Assembly (NCBI GenBank): GCA_015832175.1
Contig: WJXW01000013.1
Coordinates: 1,116,001-1,180,000 of the forward strand
Source of the DNA: Paraphaeosphaeria minitans
Taxonomy: Eukaryota > Ascomycota > Dothideomycetes > Pleosporales > Didymosphaeriaceae
Direction of reading: 5' to 3'
Length of the DNA stretch: 64,000 nucleotides
Below the pieces are notes generated by a model. It saw only the letters and a program-made list of their open reading frames with translations. It had not been told where the DNA came from and searched no databases. Position 1 is the stretch's first letter; every line of letters begins with the position of its first letter. Shown here piece after piece: positions 37,512-47,470 of this stretch. The position numbers were made by a program, and so were the translations under genes.

Positions 37512-37703
37512 TGTTATAGGCTAGCCTTAGAGAGTGAACAGAACTATAAGTGCTAAATATAAAGGATAAATTCTAAATATTAAGTCTCTATAGGGGGGTG
37601 TGCCGCTTATAAGAAGAGTTTTCCTTAGTAGGTCCACTTCTTTAGGGCAGTTCCTTTCCTTAAGATCCTTCTAAAGGCTAGGGCTATGCCCCAGCCTATT
37701 ACA
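37512..37703 (-). repeat. G7 5' LTR
   Basis: 192 bp partner of 30566-30758. On the minus strand the LTR is followed by TTAAATTCTAGGTCTTCTAG, shared with G8 next to its 5' LTR, the expected position of the primer-binding site; I could not assign a tRNA. Confidence 0.92.
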
Positions 37704-37708
37704 CTCCT

Positions 37709-38990
37709 TAATAAGTAGAGTAAGAGAGTAATTACCTTATTCTCTACTAAAGATTAGCTAGAAGGGAGAGAGTAGGATAATAGCTATATACTAAGCTTAC
37801 TCCTTCTAACTACTAGTAGAAAGAAGAGCTTATAAAGCTACTTTAACCTTTTTACGTAGCTTAGTAATTAGCCTCTCCTGCGAAAAGTATTAGCTAAACC
37901 AAGAAAGAATTTTAAAATAAAAGCTTATATTAGCACCCTCTAATAGTTAATAGTAGATACAATCTATAGCTAGAGTCTAAATATGCAGCTAGCTACAGAA
38001 ATAATTTGTAAAATTAGCTAAAGTAATAAAATAATTCTATATATAGTAGTGTAAGAGGGGGTAAAGTAGGTATAGTAGCGCCTACCTAAGCTTAAAGTGT
38101 TATTATAGTAGCGTTTATTACTCCTTTTTACTAGAGCTCCCTTTAAGCAGCTTAAGTAGCTTACTTATCTAAAAGCACTAAGCGATCGCTAGAGGCCTAG
38201 AGCTAGGATAGGAGGAGCTAGTAGAGTAAAAAGAGTAAAAGGATCTTAGTAGAAAGATTAGGAGCTTTATTTAGCAGCTTTTATAGCCTTTACTACGCGT
38301 GCTTTAGCTAGGTTATTAGATATCTAAAAGAGTTAGTAAAGCTCTAAACAATAGAAAGAGCGCAAGATAATAATTAGAAGAAGAGAACCTACTATAAAGT
38401 AGTAAGATTTAAAGGCTTAAACTAGTAGGCTTAAATTAGATAAGAAGTTAAAGTGTTAAAAGTAAAGGATTAAAGAGAGAAGATTAAGCGCTAGTAAAGG
38501 GCTTATATACTCTACTGCCTATCTAATTATTAAGCGCTAAATGCGCTCCTTTCTTACTGCTTATTTTTTTTACTACTATTCCTTTTTAATTAAAACGCGC
38601 CTACCTATCGTACTTACTAGCTAGTAAGAGCGGGGAAATTACTTTATAGTTAATAGGAAGTAAGCGAAAAGAGTAGTAGAATAAAAGTGTTTACGCTCTA
38701 GGCCTTTGTGCCACGCTTATAAGCTCCTAACCCACTAGAAGAAGAGATTCTAGACATAATTTACGATAGGATTTGTGATTTAAAAGATAAATAGCGATTA
38801 TTTTGCTATTACAATAAATAGGGGGTGATAGAATCGCTATTCTTAAGATAAGGAGATTTAAAAGAACAATTCTTAATAGTTTTTTAATCTTTAAACAGCC
38901 TTTAGATGGTTTTTTAAAGATCTTTAGGAAGGATTTAGACAATTAAAGATTACTTCTTAGAATAGGTAATCCGCTTTAAGTAATTACCTA
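37709..38990 (+). pseudogene. C1 extra sense frame between RNase H and 3' LTR (candidate ORF3)
   Basis: One plus-strand frame can be read from 37706 to the purine tract if TAA/TAG are taken as Gln/Trp. The best part is the last third (about 38640-38985): LEEEILDIIYDRICDLKDK, VIESLFLR, GDLKEQFLIVF and RSLGRI, an acidic, probably helical region. Upstream is a basic Ser/Lys part (YLSKSTKRSLEA, KKSKRILVERLGALF). Copia elements normally end at RNase H; an extra frame here is unusual. Stop density upstream is near background, so only the C-terminal part is reasonably supported. The minus-strand 71-codon frame at 38727-38942 overlaps it and I consider it a shadow. Confidence 0.35.
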
Positions 38991-38997
38991 GGGGGTG
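38986..38997 (+). other. C1 polypurine tract
   Basis: CTAGGGGGTG directly before the TGTTAAAG start of the 3' LTR; it sets C1 as plus-oriented. Confidence 0.7.
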
Positions 38998-39192
38998 TGT
39001 TAAAGTAAAACACTTACTTCCGTGATTCTTTCTGGATCCACTAATTCATATTATGGGATTCTTGCCAAGAGGCTCGTTTCTTTTATATATAGTCTGCCCT
39101 TTTGGCATCCTTTCCTATAATTAGCTATTTGTATTCTTTACAACTCTGCTCCTGAATATCCTGTGATAGTTCGAGCCCTTTTTACCACAACA
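38998..39192 (+). repeat. C1 3' LTR
   Basis: 195 bp partner of 18011-18205. Most differences between the two are transitions, in keeping with RIP after a single insertion. Followed by TSD CATTA. Confidence 0.95.
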
Positions 39193-39730
39193 CATTAAGA
39201 TTAATATAAATACGCGTAAATGTAAGAAAGAAGCTATAGGTAGTATAGAAGTACTAAAAATCTATCTCTAATAAAAAGAGAACCCCTTCATAACTTAATA
39301 AAGGTAATAAGGTATAGGTTTTAAGTAGGAATCTAAAGTCTACACAACTAAACAAAAAGATGGACTAGAAATTCCTAGGCCCTAGAGTAGTAGATAAGTA
39401 TATTAGCTCTCTACCTACAGCCTACTAAGTAAACCTACCTAAATTAGGTAAGGTTTATCTAGTATTCTATCCTTCCTTACTAAAACTATACAAACTGCGT
39501 AGGAAACTACCCTACTAATAACTACTAATTAAAGATATATTACGCTAACATAGCAATAATATGTACAAAGTGGACTATATTATTATTAGACAATAAAAAA
39601 GTTAGAATAATAGGAATATCTTATTAAATAAAGTAGATATAATCTGGAAGAAAACTCTTAGGAACCTACTATATTAATTAGCGGAAATGCGCTTAAAGAG
39701 TTCTAGAAAAAGCTTAGAATATCCCTAAAA
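39193..39730 (+). pseudogene. pol: G5 pol, last part: integrase C-terminus and chromodomain
   Basis: Continues the integrase frame cut at 18010. LGKVYLVFYPSLLKLYKLR-type linker sequence (about 39440-39510) precedes a chromodomain at about 39575-39715 (VDYIII, then NLEENS-stop-EPTILI, the TWEP element with Trp lost). The frame ends near 39730. Confidence 0.75.
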
Positions 39731-40329
39731 AGGTTAATAACTTCACTTCTAGAGGTAAAGAAGAGAGGTTATAGGTAACCTCCCTTAAATGGGAAAACTA
39801 GTAAACGCTAAGAACTTATATAAAAATGTTAGTCTAAGTTAGACCTACCTAGCACAAAATGTCCTAATTTAATATAATATGCAAATATTAACTCATAATT
39901 AAATACTGTAGACCCTTTTATCCTTTTAAAAACCCCACGTGTCTCCTATAGGGAGTTTAGTAGATAGTTAGCCAGTTAGGCAAGGTGTTTTAATAGGTAC
40001 AGAAATACCAATTAGTATATACGAAACCCTTTGAAATTAATAAAGGATAAGGATAATATTAGTAACATTGCAATTCTAGCACAATCTAGTACATATTAGT
40101 ACAGTTTGGCATAATTTAGATTAAATTATATTATTATAAGGTAGAAAGCCTCTTATTACCCAAAACAGAATTAATAACTAACTGAAATAGGAACCTATGT
40201 TAAAATGTCGCCTATTTGTGGGTAATAGCCTAAAAAGCTAGGCAAATATGCTATTTAAAATTAACTAACGCTAGATTATTACTATTATTGCTAAATTCTG
40301 CTATTATGTTCCTATTTACGCTAATTTAT
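39731..40329. other. G5 3' region without a recognisable gene
   Basis: Very TA-rich; short imperfect repeats such as TATGCC and TTAGGCCGTG appear at about 40330-40385. No supported frame on either strand. Confidence 0.4.
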
Positions 40330-41694
40330 ACTATACTATGCCGTATTATGCCTATTTAGGCCGTGTGGTGCCCTATTACGTCCTTATTTAAATAACTATA
40401 TCTAATAACTCTTATTAAAGCTACTTTAAGTCGCTAGGCCCCTAGTATAGAAAGAAGTTATAAAATAGTAATTAAAATACGCCAACTTCTTTATATTAGT
40501 ACTATTAATAGGTAGGAAGTCTACTAAGGGCTTAGAAATAGTAGATAAGTCTAGGGTACGCCTCCTTACGCTATAAGGCGCTAAAGTAGGAGTAGCTAGT
40601 GTGGATATAACTTTAGCGTCCCTATAAGTGGCTTCTAGTTAGGCTTTGGCGTTGGCTACAGTAGTTTCTACTAAAAAGATGTTAAGGCTGGTTAGGACAG
40701 TTACGTGGGGATAGCTAGGGACCTATTGCGCTAGTTAGTGCTAACTTACTCTAAATAGTACTATAGTATATCTATACTAGAGCCTTAGCCTTATATAGGG
40801 AAATCGCCTTATCTTGTAACTTTATTTCGCGCTTAATATAATAAGCCTTAGCCTTAAGTGCCTTTCTAGAGTAAGAATAACTATATAAGAGTATACTAGA
40901 GTTAGCGCACTTATTTTTAAGTATAAAGGCCCTATTATAGGCCTAGAACTTCTTAGCGTACCTATATAAGTCCCTATATACTAATTAGCGCTAATTTGTG
41001 CTAAATTGCACTAAATAGTACCTATACTTATTTAGCTTTGCTATAATATGTGCAGCTATAGCTATTACCTTCTTATTAGCCTCTATCTTTAGCTTCTACA
41101 CCTTAAGGAGCGTGTTCTCTTTATTCTATAATAAAGGGGCAATAGGTTTAGCTATAAGTTATAATTAGCCTTTAGTAAGATTAGCTAGAGCTATAATATA
41201 CTTTAGGTTCTTACACTAGACCTTATATTCCTCTTTAGCGGCTTTATAGAACACTTAGGCTATAGTATTAGCTTCTTTAAACGCTGTGACTAAGGCTTAG
41301 ACATCTATTCCTAGAATAAACCTAAGATAGACTTTAAGGGTCTTAAGGAGCCTAAGTACCTTAAATAGGGGCTATATGCGCCTATTAGTACCTAATAGTG
41401 CTAAATAGCGCTAAATAACGCTAGAAAGTAATTTACTATAAAGTATAAAGTGCCCTTATCTAAATAATTACTATACTCTTTATAGTAGTAACCTTTAAAT
41501 TGCAACAATTCTTATTTGTTATTATTTAGGTCTATTACGTATACAGTATCTAATTGTAGAACACCACGCTTTGCTATAATTCTAATGCATCTAATATATA
41601 GTATTTTAGTATAAAGTCTATTAGTCTTAATTACATTAATATTATAGTTGCAAAGAGAGCGCTTCTTAGGTAGAGCTATTATAATTTGCGACAA
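40330..41694 (-). pseudogene. G5 accessory frame, antisense to pol
   Basis: Minus-strand frame in three or so pieces. It starts with a stop-free 60-codon ATG frame (41512-41694: MSQIIIALPKKRSLCNYN) and reads on through GYYYKEYSNYLDKGTLYFIV. An Ala/Lys-rich helical part follows (about 41000-41320: FYKAAKEEYKV, NKKVIAIAAHIIAKLNKY), then KALKAKAYYIKREIKLQDK (about 40850-40920). A well-preserved tail is at 40430-40690 (FLVETTVANAKA, ISTLATPTLAPYSVRRR, ISKPLVDFLPIN). G5 gag-pol is on the plus strand, so this has the same antisense, pre-3'-LTR placement as in G2, G6, G7, G8 and G9. Product not recognised. Confidence 0.55.
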
Positions 41695-41768
41695 TTAGTA
41701 CTAATTTGTGCTAATTAGTGCTAACTAATACTAATTGCTGCCTATTAGTGCTAATTAGTAATAATTAT
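41694..41768. repeat. Short-unit repeat (TAGTGCTAATT type)
   Basis: About seven degenerate copies of a 10-11 bp word resembling TAGTGCTAATT. Similar words recur at about 40980-41030 and 41385-41425, inside the accessory frame. Confidence 0.6.
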
Positions 41769-42369
41769 TATTAAAGATGTATAAAAAGTTTTAAATGTAT
41801 ACTAAAAAGGTATAACGTGCGACTCTTTAGTACAGTTAGTGCTAAGTTACGCCAGAATACGCTAATCTAAGGGCCGCATAATGTTACTTACCATAAGAAA
41901 ATATAAGTAGAGAATAGGTCTAAAAGCCCTAGGCGATAGGATAACCACCCTACTACTAAAACGCTAGTTACTAGCGTAGTTATATACTACACTAGCGCAG
42001 ATAGCGACATCTTACCTTACCTAGGCGGAAATAGTCACAATCTAACACAAGAGGCGCCTAAGTGCTACATAAATCTATTATAACAATTTAGGCACTATCT
42101 AGAACAAAATAGTATAAATAGGAATAAACCAGAACGTAATCCTCCTTATTATCTATAATTAAGCTATCTTAGAAATAGTAGGACTTTTTAGATCCTCTAA
42201 CATTAGGCTTACTACTAAGTTTAAGAACTAGGGATAGTTAAGGGCCTATGCTAACTACTAGGTGCCAGTAGAGCTAGTTAGTGCTAATAAAGGACTAATA
42301 GCAATAAATAGCAAAGGGACTTACTAAATACTTTACTCTTAGGATAAGAGATCCCTTAAAGGGGGATAA
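41769..42369. other. G5 region upstream of 3' LTR, with polypurine tract
   Basis: No supported frame. The tract AAAGGGGGATAA (42358-42369) touches the 3' LTR and confirms plus orientation of G5. The rest would hold the promoter side of the minus-strand accessory frame. Confidence 0.5.
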
Positions 42370-42665
42370 TATTAGAACCCTAGGTACCTGGCTAGGCTCT
42401 AGGATAGTAAGGGCCAGCCAGATGCAGGTGGAGATCACCTAATCCAAGACTATATAGTTCTATCGCTAATAGAGTAATCCAGCAGCGATTCGTCTATCCT
42501 CTATCCCCTATCCTCTATCCTCTATCCTCTATCCTCTATTCTCTATCCTCTATCCTCTATTCTCTATCCTCTATCCTCTATCCTCTATCCTACATCCTAC
42601 CATATAATCCACCATTGTTTCACATCTGAAGCTGAAGCTACATTGCTCGTACCTAACTCCTAACA
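42370..42665 (+). repeat. G5 3' LTR (medium heptamer form)
   Basis: 296 bp, TATTAGAACCCTAGG...CCTAACA, with a 15-unit TCTATCC array at 42493-42597. It is 56 bp (8 units) shorter than the 5' LTR of the same insertion. Followed by TSD TTTAT. Confidence 0.93.
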
Positions 42666-42670
42666 TTTAT

Positions 42671-42780
42671 CTATATACCTAATAGCTGCTGAAAAGTCTA
42701 TTAGTCTTATTACTCTATTCCTGGCTATTTAGTAGCTATTTAAAAGTCTACTAAATAGCTTCTATTAATTCTCTAAATAC
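42671..42780. repeat. G4 tandem repeat, right part
   Basis: Two further copies of the AAAAGTCTATTAG unit (about 42689, 42739), continuing the array at 12855-13080 across G5. Confidence 0.75.
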
Positions 42781-42837
42781 TTATCGCTATACTTCTCTAT
42801 ATCCTTTTAAAAGCAGCCCTATATTCCTCGCCAAAAA

Positions 42838-43068
42838 TGTAGTGTTGTAGGTGCGTTTGCCTTAAGTAAGGAATATAAAAGAATAAGTTAAGTTATCCTA
42901 TGTAAAATCTATTATACAAATCTAACTACTCTAATTATCTATTAGGTCTCTTTATGTCTTATCTAGTTAGGTTTATTATTGTCCCCTCCTTTCCCTAATT
43001 AGCTATCTTAAACGACAGCTAATTGGCCCTATATTTCTCCGACTCTCTATCGTAGGCCAATCTTTACA
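42838..43068 (-). repeat. G4 5' LTR with adjoining primer site
   Basis: On the minus strand this reads TGTAAAGATTGG...ACACTACA, 231 bp with TG/CA ends, followed by TTTTTGGCGAGGAATA (42823-42837). TGGCGAGG is a typical tRNA-primed binding site starting TGG. It sits at the right place for the 5' LTR of the minus-strand gag at 10801-12780. No second copy is visible in the window, so the limits rest on the ends only. Confidence 0.5.
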
Positions 43069-43527
43069 CTACAGTAGTAGGTATAGAAGCCTTCTATTAC
43101 TTATATTTCTCTATAGTAAAGGTAAGTTCTTTTATCTTTATAATAACCTATTAGACTTACGCATCTACTTTTTCTTTATAACCTTTATTCCCTTCTATTC
43201 TTGTTTCCTTCTATACTTTAAAGAACTTTCTAAGTAGTAGAATAGGTAGGATTACTAGTAAAGTAGTTTTAGAATAAGCTAGGTTTATAGTAACCTATTT
43301 CTCCTACTACTATATAGCCCTACTTGCCTTATTTTAATCTCTGCACTAGTAAAAGAAAATCGTATATTTCTTACACCTAATAGATGTTTACATTACTTCC
43401 TCTAAGGCAACTCTCTATTAGTATTCTATATATAACTATAGCCTTATTATCTTAGCTAAGATCTCTAAAGAAAAAAGTCTTTACTTTTATCTACATAATT
43501 TGCGATTAAGTAAGGGCAGCTTAAGTA
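43069..43527 (-). pseudogene. gag: Fragment of a second G4-type gag
   Basis: Same-orientation match to 11620-12100 (for example GAAGCCTTCTATT, TTCTTACACCTAATAG, CAACT-x-TCTATTAGTATTC). The G4 element therefore inserted into, or beside, an older copy of its own gag. The right end at about 43520 is cut by the C2 LTR. Confidence 0.7.
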
Positions 43528-43834
43528 TAGACTAGAGTAATAGAGGGTAGATCGAACGTAGGTAAATAGAGCAATAAAACCTTAGGTATGGGCTTAGAAT
43601 TACTATCTAGGATAGAGAGTATAAGTAGAAGAGAACTCTTCTTATATATATAAAGTAGAGTTTCTAGAACATTCTACTTAGTAATTCTCTACTATCGATA
43701 ACGTTATTTATAACATTACCTATAGTGTTATCTAGCACAGTGTTTATAGGGTTATCTATAACGTTATTATAACGTTATTATAGAAACTTTGAGAATATAG
43801 AAAAATAACTCTAGGAACCTTTAAAGGTTACCTA
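43528..43834 (-). repeat. C2 3' LTR
   Basis: About 307 bp. On the minus strand it starts TAGGTAACCTTTAAAGG (ancestral TG) and ends CTCTAGTCTA. A purine-rich GGTTAAAGGGGTGTATA precedes it. It contains TAACGTTA palindromes (43700-43785). A related sequence in opposite orientation is split over 45106-45165, 48165-48305 and 57688-57856. Confidence 0.6.
43700..43785. repeat. TAACGTTA palindrome cluster, C2 LTR
   Basis: Several copies of the palindrome TAACGTTA with decayed variants (TAACATTA, TAGTGTTA, CAGTGTTTA). The counterpart at 48165-48285 has about eight. Confidence 0.75.
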
Positions 43835-43939
43835 TCCCATATACACCCCTTTAACCTTTAATAGGTTTCTAGGGGAATAAGTTTTCCTATTAAATTTAAT
43901 AGGGATTTAACAATTTCGTTAGCTAGTCCCTTTAAAATA

Positions 43940-45105
43940 ATTTGGAGGACTTCTTAGCCTTTTTTCTTTTAGGTTTTATTTAAACCTATAGCTTTATAAA
44001 AAGCTTCGAGTTTAGACTTATAGCCTTTGTAAGGATATCGGCTAGGAGACTGCTAGTATTAATATAAACTAATTTAATCCTGTTCTCTAGCACGTTCTAT
44101 CTTAAAAAGTAATAGGTAATATCTATATACTTAGTTCTAGTAAAGTAAATAAGGTTTTTAGCTAAATCTTAAGTAGATTAGCTATTACTTTCTATAGTGC
44201 TTAAGGAGTTAAATTTATAATATTCCTTAAAAGGTAGAAAACTAAATAGTTCATTTATAAAGATATTTAGGTATAAAGACTCTTTAGTACCTTCTTTTAA
44301 AGTTATATATTCAGCTTCTACGCTACTTAGGGCAACAGGTTTTTGTAGTTTAAATAGCTAGGATATAGCTACTCTATTACTAGAGGTATCTAGTAGAAAT
44401 AGGTTACTAATAGTTAAATTTCTAGAGTCTAAATCACCCCCCTAATTTAAATCACTAACTCCTATTTAGTCTAGGGATTTCGATTAGCTTAGAGATAAAT
44501 CTAGTTTATAATCTTAGATTTTAACTAAATAAATCTATAAATAGTCTAGATATTTATAATATTCTAGACTAGGATTTATAAGTCTAATTAAGAATAGATA
44601 GTTAGATAGATTAGGCTACCTATCTCTTATTAGTATAAACTAGTTATTTCTATATTAGTTCTTCTAGATTTTTTACTAGTTTTAGCCCTATAGGTAGGGG
44701 TAGATGTTTTGGTTTATTCCTTTCCTTATTATGTTTTATAAGTATTTTCTTTGTAAAGGATTACTGGGAAAATTTAATAGTATTTAGTTCCCTATTTCTT
44801 ATAATTACTATACCTAGGAATTATTTTATTTCTCCTAAGTTAGAGACTTCTAGGATAGATAAAATAGTTAGTTCCTTATATAGGCTATAAACCAGGTCTA
44901 TAGTTTTGGTGAATACTAGTATATTGTCCTCATGTGTAGCCAATATAATAGGCTTTTCTTAGTAAACGATAATAGAATTCTCGCTTACTAGGTTTTTTAA
45001 AGCTAGGGTTACTAGTATACTCAAAAAGTAAATTTACCATTGTCTAGCAGCCTATTTTAAGCCATATAGTGCCTTATTTAGTTTTAGGAATATTTTTATA
45101 AGAAA
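43940..45105 (-). pseudogene. pol: C2 pol, C-terminal part: RT end and RNase H
   Basis: Minus strand: LNKALYGLK-stop-AARQW at 45040-45085 is the Copia RT motif. ATHEDNILVF at about 44905-44945 sits where Y-V-D-D-I is expected and is not catalytic as written. TRTKYIDITYYFLR at about 44101-44142 is the RNase H tail motif of Copia. Confidence 0.82.
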
Positions 45106-46599
45106 TAGATAACCCTTAAAGGTTCCTAGAGTTAGCTTTTCATATTCTAGAAGTTTCTAAAATATAATCTACGTAAAGTTTATTAGATAGGCTCATAATA
45201 AAAAAATCACTTTAATGTTACTTTAACATATAATATTACCCTTAATTTTTGTTAATTATATTACTAATAGGTGTAGCTCGTACTGCACTTATACTAAGGT
45301 ATGCTGTGTTTATACAAGATTAAATTTAAGCGCGAAGAGCCTTAAACTCTAAAGTGTCTACTCTAAGATTAGGGACAGTAAACGCTTTAGGAGTTTTATA
45401 GTTAGCGTTATCTAGGGCTTCCTTATTTTACTATAATTACCTAGTATATTCTTCTCTATTATATTTACTCTTATAAATATCTATTATAGTAGATGCGGAT
45501 AAGTACGTAGCGCTAGATCTAGTCTAGGTGCCAGTATTAGGCGAGGTATTAGTACTAGAAGAACTTATAGATGTGTTAAGTAGAGACTAAATAACCTCTA
45601 AGTCCTACTCTATAGAACTATTAAGAGGAAGCGATGTAAGCACATTATAATTAAGAATAATATTATAGTATCCTAAGTAGTTTATAATTAGGAATAATAA
45701 CCACCTTTACGCTACATATTACCGCACGTAGTAGTCTTTTTAAAATTACTAGTTAACTTAATTAGGATTATCGCCATCTACCTAGATAGGCTTTAGAATA
45801 ATAATCTCTACTTATTATAGTAGACTAAGGAGTTAAGTAAAAGGTATTACAGTGTTAACTGTAAAATTGCAGATATAACCTTTATAGTAGTATTAGGCGC
45901 CCTAGTGCGTACAAATCTCGATTATAACTTAAATACGTGTAAGTAGGCATTCCTCTATATTAGTAAGGGGTAGTAATGATAGAGGTAATAGGCTAGGATC
46001 TATATTACCTTTAGCTCTATAAAGTGGCACAAAATTAGCGCTACTAAGTTTATTTTAATCTTTTTAACAGTCTGCACATTCCCCTTAAACAATATCTATA
46101 TAAAACTACCTGCGGTTACAAGTAAGATAGACAGTTAATTATATCTAATTAAGTTTAGTATAGAACTTAGATATATATACACTTTCCTCTAGGAGAAGCG
46201 TAGGCTCTTATAGGAAGTTTAGGGCCATTAAATCTATAGGTGGGTAAGTAGAATTATTCTACTAATTAGCTTAATTATTAGTAATTGCAAAATCCTTAGT
46301 AGTAACAGCTCTATTGTTAAATTTATTATTACTAGAAGTTGTAGGGCTATTAAAGACTAATATTTAGTCTAATCTAATACCTCTAAGGTAGGTGTAGGTT
46401 ACTAAGGAGCAGATGCCGTATATTATGTATATATAATTATAGACGTAGTTATTAGCTATTATATAGCCGTAGTACTAGATAAATTGTAGACAAAAGTAGT
46501 TATAGTAATACAACTCTAGATAGAGGTTGCAGCGTAAGACCTATTTAATGAAATAATAGTTAGGGCAGTAATCTAAATGCCTCTAGAAGAGCTTATAAA

Positions 46600-47470
46600 C
46601 TATATATTAAAGTATAAGTTAGTATTAAGGTGTAAGTTAGTGTTAAGGTGTAAGTTAGTGTTAAAGCGTAAGTTAGTATTTAAAGAGATTTAGTAAAGAG
46701 TTACAATAGAAATAGTAAGAATATTAGTAGCGTTAACGCTATATCTATAAAAGCTAGCAGATAATCTAGTATACTACCATTAAAGCCAAGAGAGCGCTAT
46801 TTACAAAGAGGGTGTAGAGGTAAAAGAAGAGTGTGTTTTCCTCTATACTACGTATATTTTTTTATAGGTTTACTACTTTTAAAGGAATTAATAGCTAGAT
46901 TAAGTATATAACTACACTTAGCGCAATAGAGAGCTGTATATTAGCTAGCTATTAGTTATAGACTGGCTAAGGAGTAGTAGGCAAAGAGAGGTTACTAAAG
47001 TCTTTAAGAAGTAGTAGGTGTAAAAAACTATACGCAAAGCAGTAGGATATAAGAAAATTTTACTAGGTATTAGTCTTAGTATTAGGCAATTTTTATGGGC
47101 AAAGAGCTAGCTAATAGTTAAGAAGTGTAGAGTGTTTATTGCGTATATTTAGCATAAATAAGAGTAAATATTATATAGCTATTTATGTGCTATTATCTAT
47201 ATAGTCCTAAAGGATAGGTAGGATAACATTACCCTTAAAATTGTTATACTAATCTACCTTATAAAGACGCTATTCTGCCTATTCCCAAAGCTTATAAAGT
47301 TTATCGATAAGAACTTCCTCCTAATCTAGATTATCTATATGTTGTAGAAGCCATTAATGCTATATAATAATAATTAAAGAGTATTTAATAAATATAAGCC
47401 ACTAGAACCTTAACACTAGAGGGAGTAAAGTACTATTTCCTACTATCTTAGTATTTATTTATATAGGCAC
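46600..47470 (+). pseudogene. Unknown frame in U1
   Basis: One plus-strand frame is readable if TAA/TAG stand for Gln/Trp. After the hexapeptide repeat comes a basic Cys part (LQRGCRGKRRVCFPLYY), then ELIARLSI, VYCVYLA, and the best-kept stretch at 47250-47380 (TNLPYKDAILPIPKAYKVY, then ELPPNLDYLYVVEAINAI), 43 codons with one stop. I do not recognise a family. Stop density elsewhere is near background, so only the 47250-47380 part is reasonably secure. Confidence 0.35.
46612..46682. repeat. 18-bp tandem repeat, in frame
   Basis: About four copies of GTGTAAGTTAGTGTTAAG, with small changes. The unit is a multiple of three and, in the frame of the pseudogene below, gives a six-residue repeat (V-stop/Q-V-S-V-K). 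Confidence 0.8.

Larger units (their letters stand above)
30566..37703 (-). mobile_element. G7: chromodomain Gypsy nested in C1
   Basis: LTRs 30566-30758 (193 bp) and 37512-37703 (192 bp), TGTTATAGGCTAGCC...CA. TSD CTTCT (30561-30565) and CTCCT (37704-37708), one C/T change. Minus orientation from RT, integrase, zinc knuckle and protease. Same family as G8 (48306-57687), in inverse orientation. A plus-strand accessory frame occupies 30968-32350. Confidence 0.92.
18011..39192 (+). mobile_element. C1: Ty1/Copia retrotransposon carrying G6 and G7
   Basis: LTRs 18011-18205 and 38998-39192, TSD CATTA at 18006-18010 and 39193-39197. Without G6 (19417-26122) and G7 (30566-37703) it is about 7.3 kb. 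Gag, protease, integrase, RT and RNase H come in Copia order (integrase before RT), all plus. The primer site resembles an internal initiator-tRNA-Met segment, a known Copia habit, and a purine tract precedes the 3' LTR. A long 3' region with a candidate extra frame separates RNase H from the LTR. Confidence 0.93.
13081..42665 (+). mobile_element. G5: heptamer-LTR Gypsy retrotransposon, carrying the nested Copia C1
   Basis: 5' LTR 13081-13432 and 3' LTR 42370-42665, TSD TTTAT at 13076-13080 and 42666-42670. About 8.4 kb without the insert C1 (18011-39192). Gag, protease, RT, RNase H, integrase and chromodomain follow in that order on the plus strand; C1 interrupts the integrase C-terminal part. 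A 2.6-kb 3' region with a minus-strand frame precedes a polypurine tract. Same family as G1. Confidence 0.92.

Noticed and set aside
38727..38942. 71-codon minus-strand ORF as an antisense accessory gene of C1.
   Set aside because: The plus-strand reading of the same bases looks more protein-like, and no extension of the minus frame is supported.
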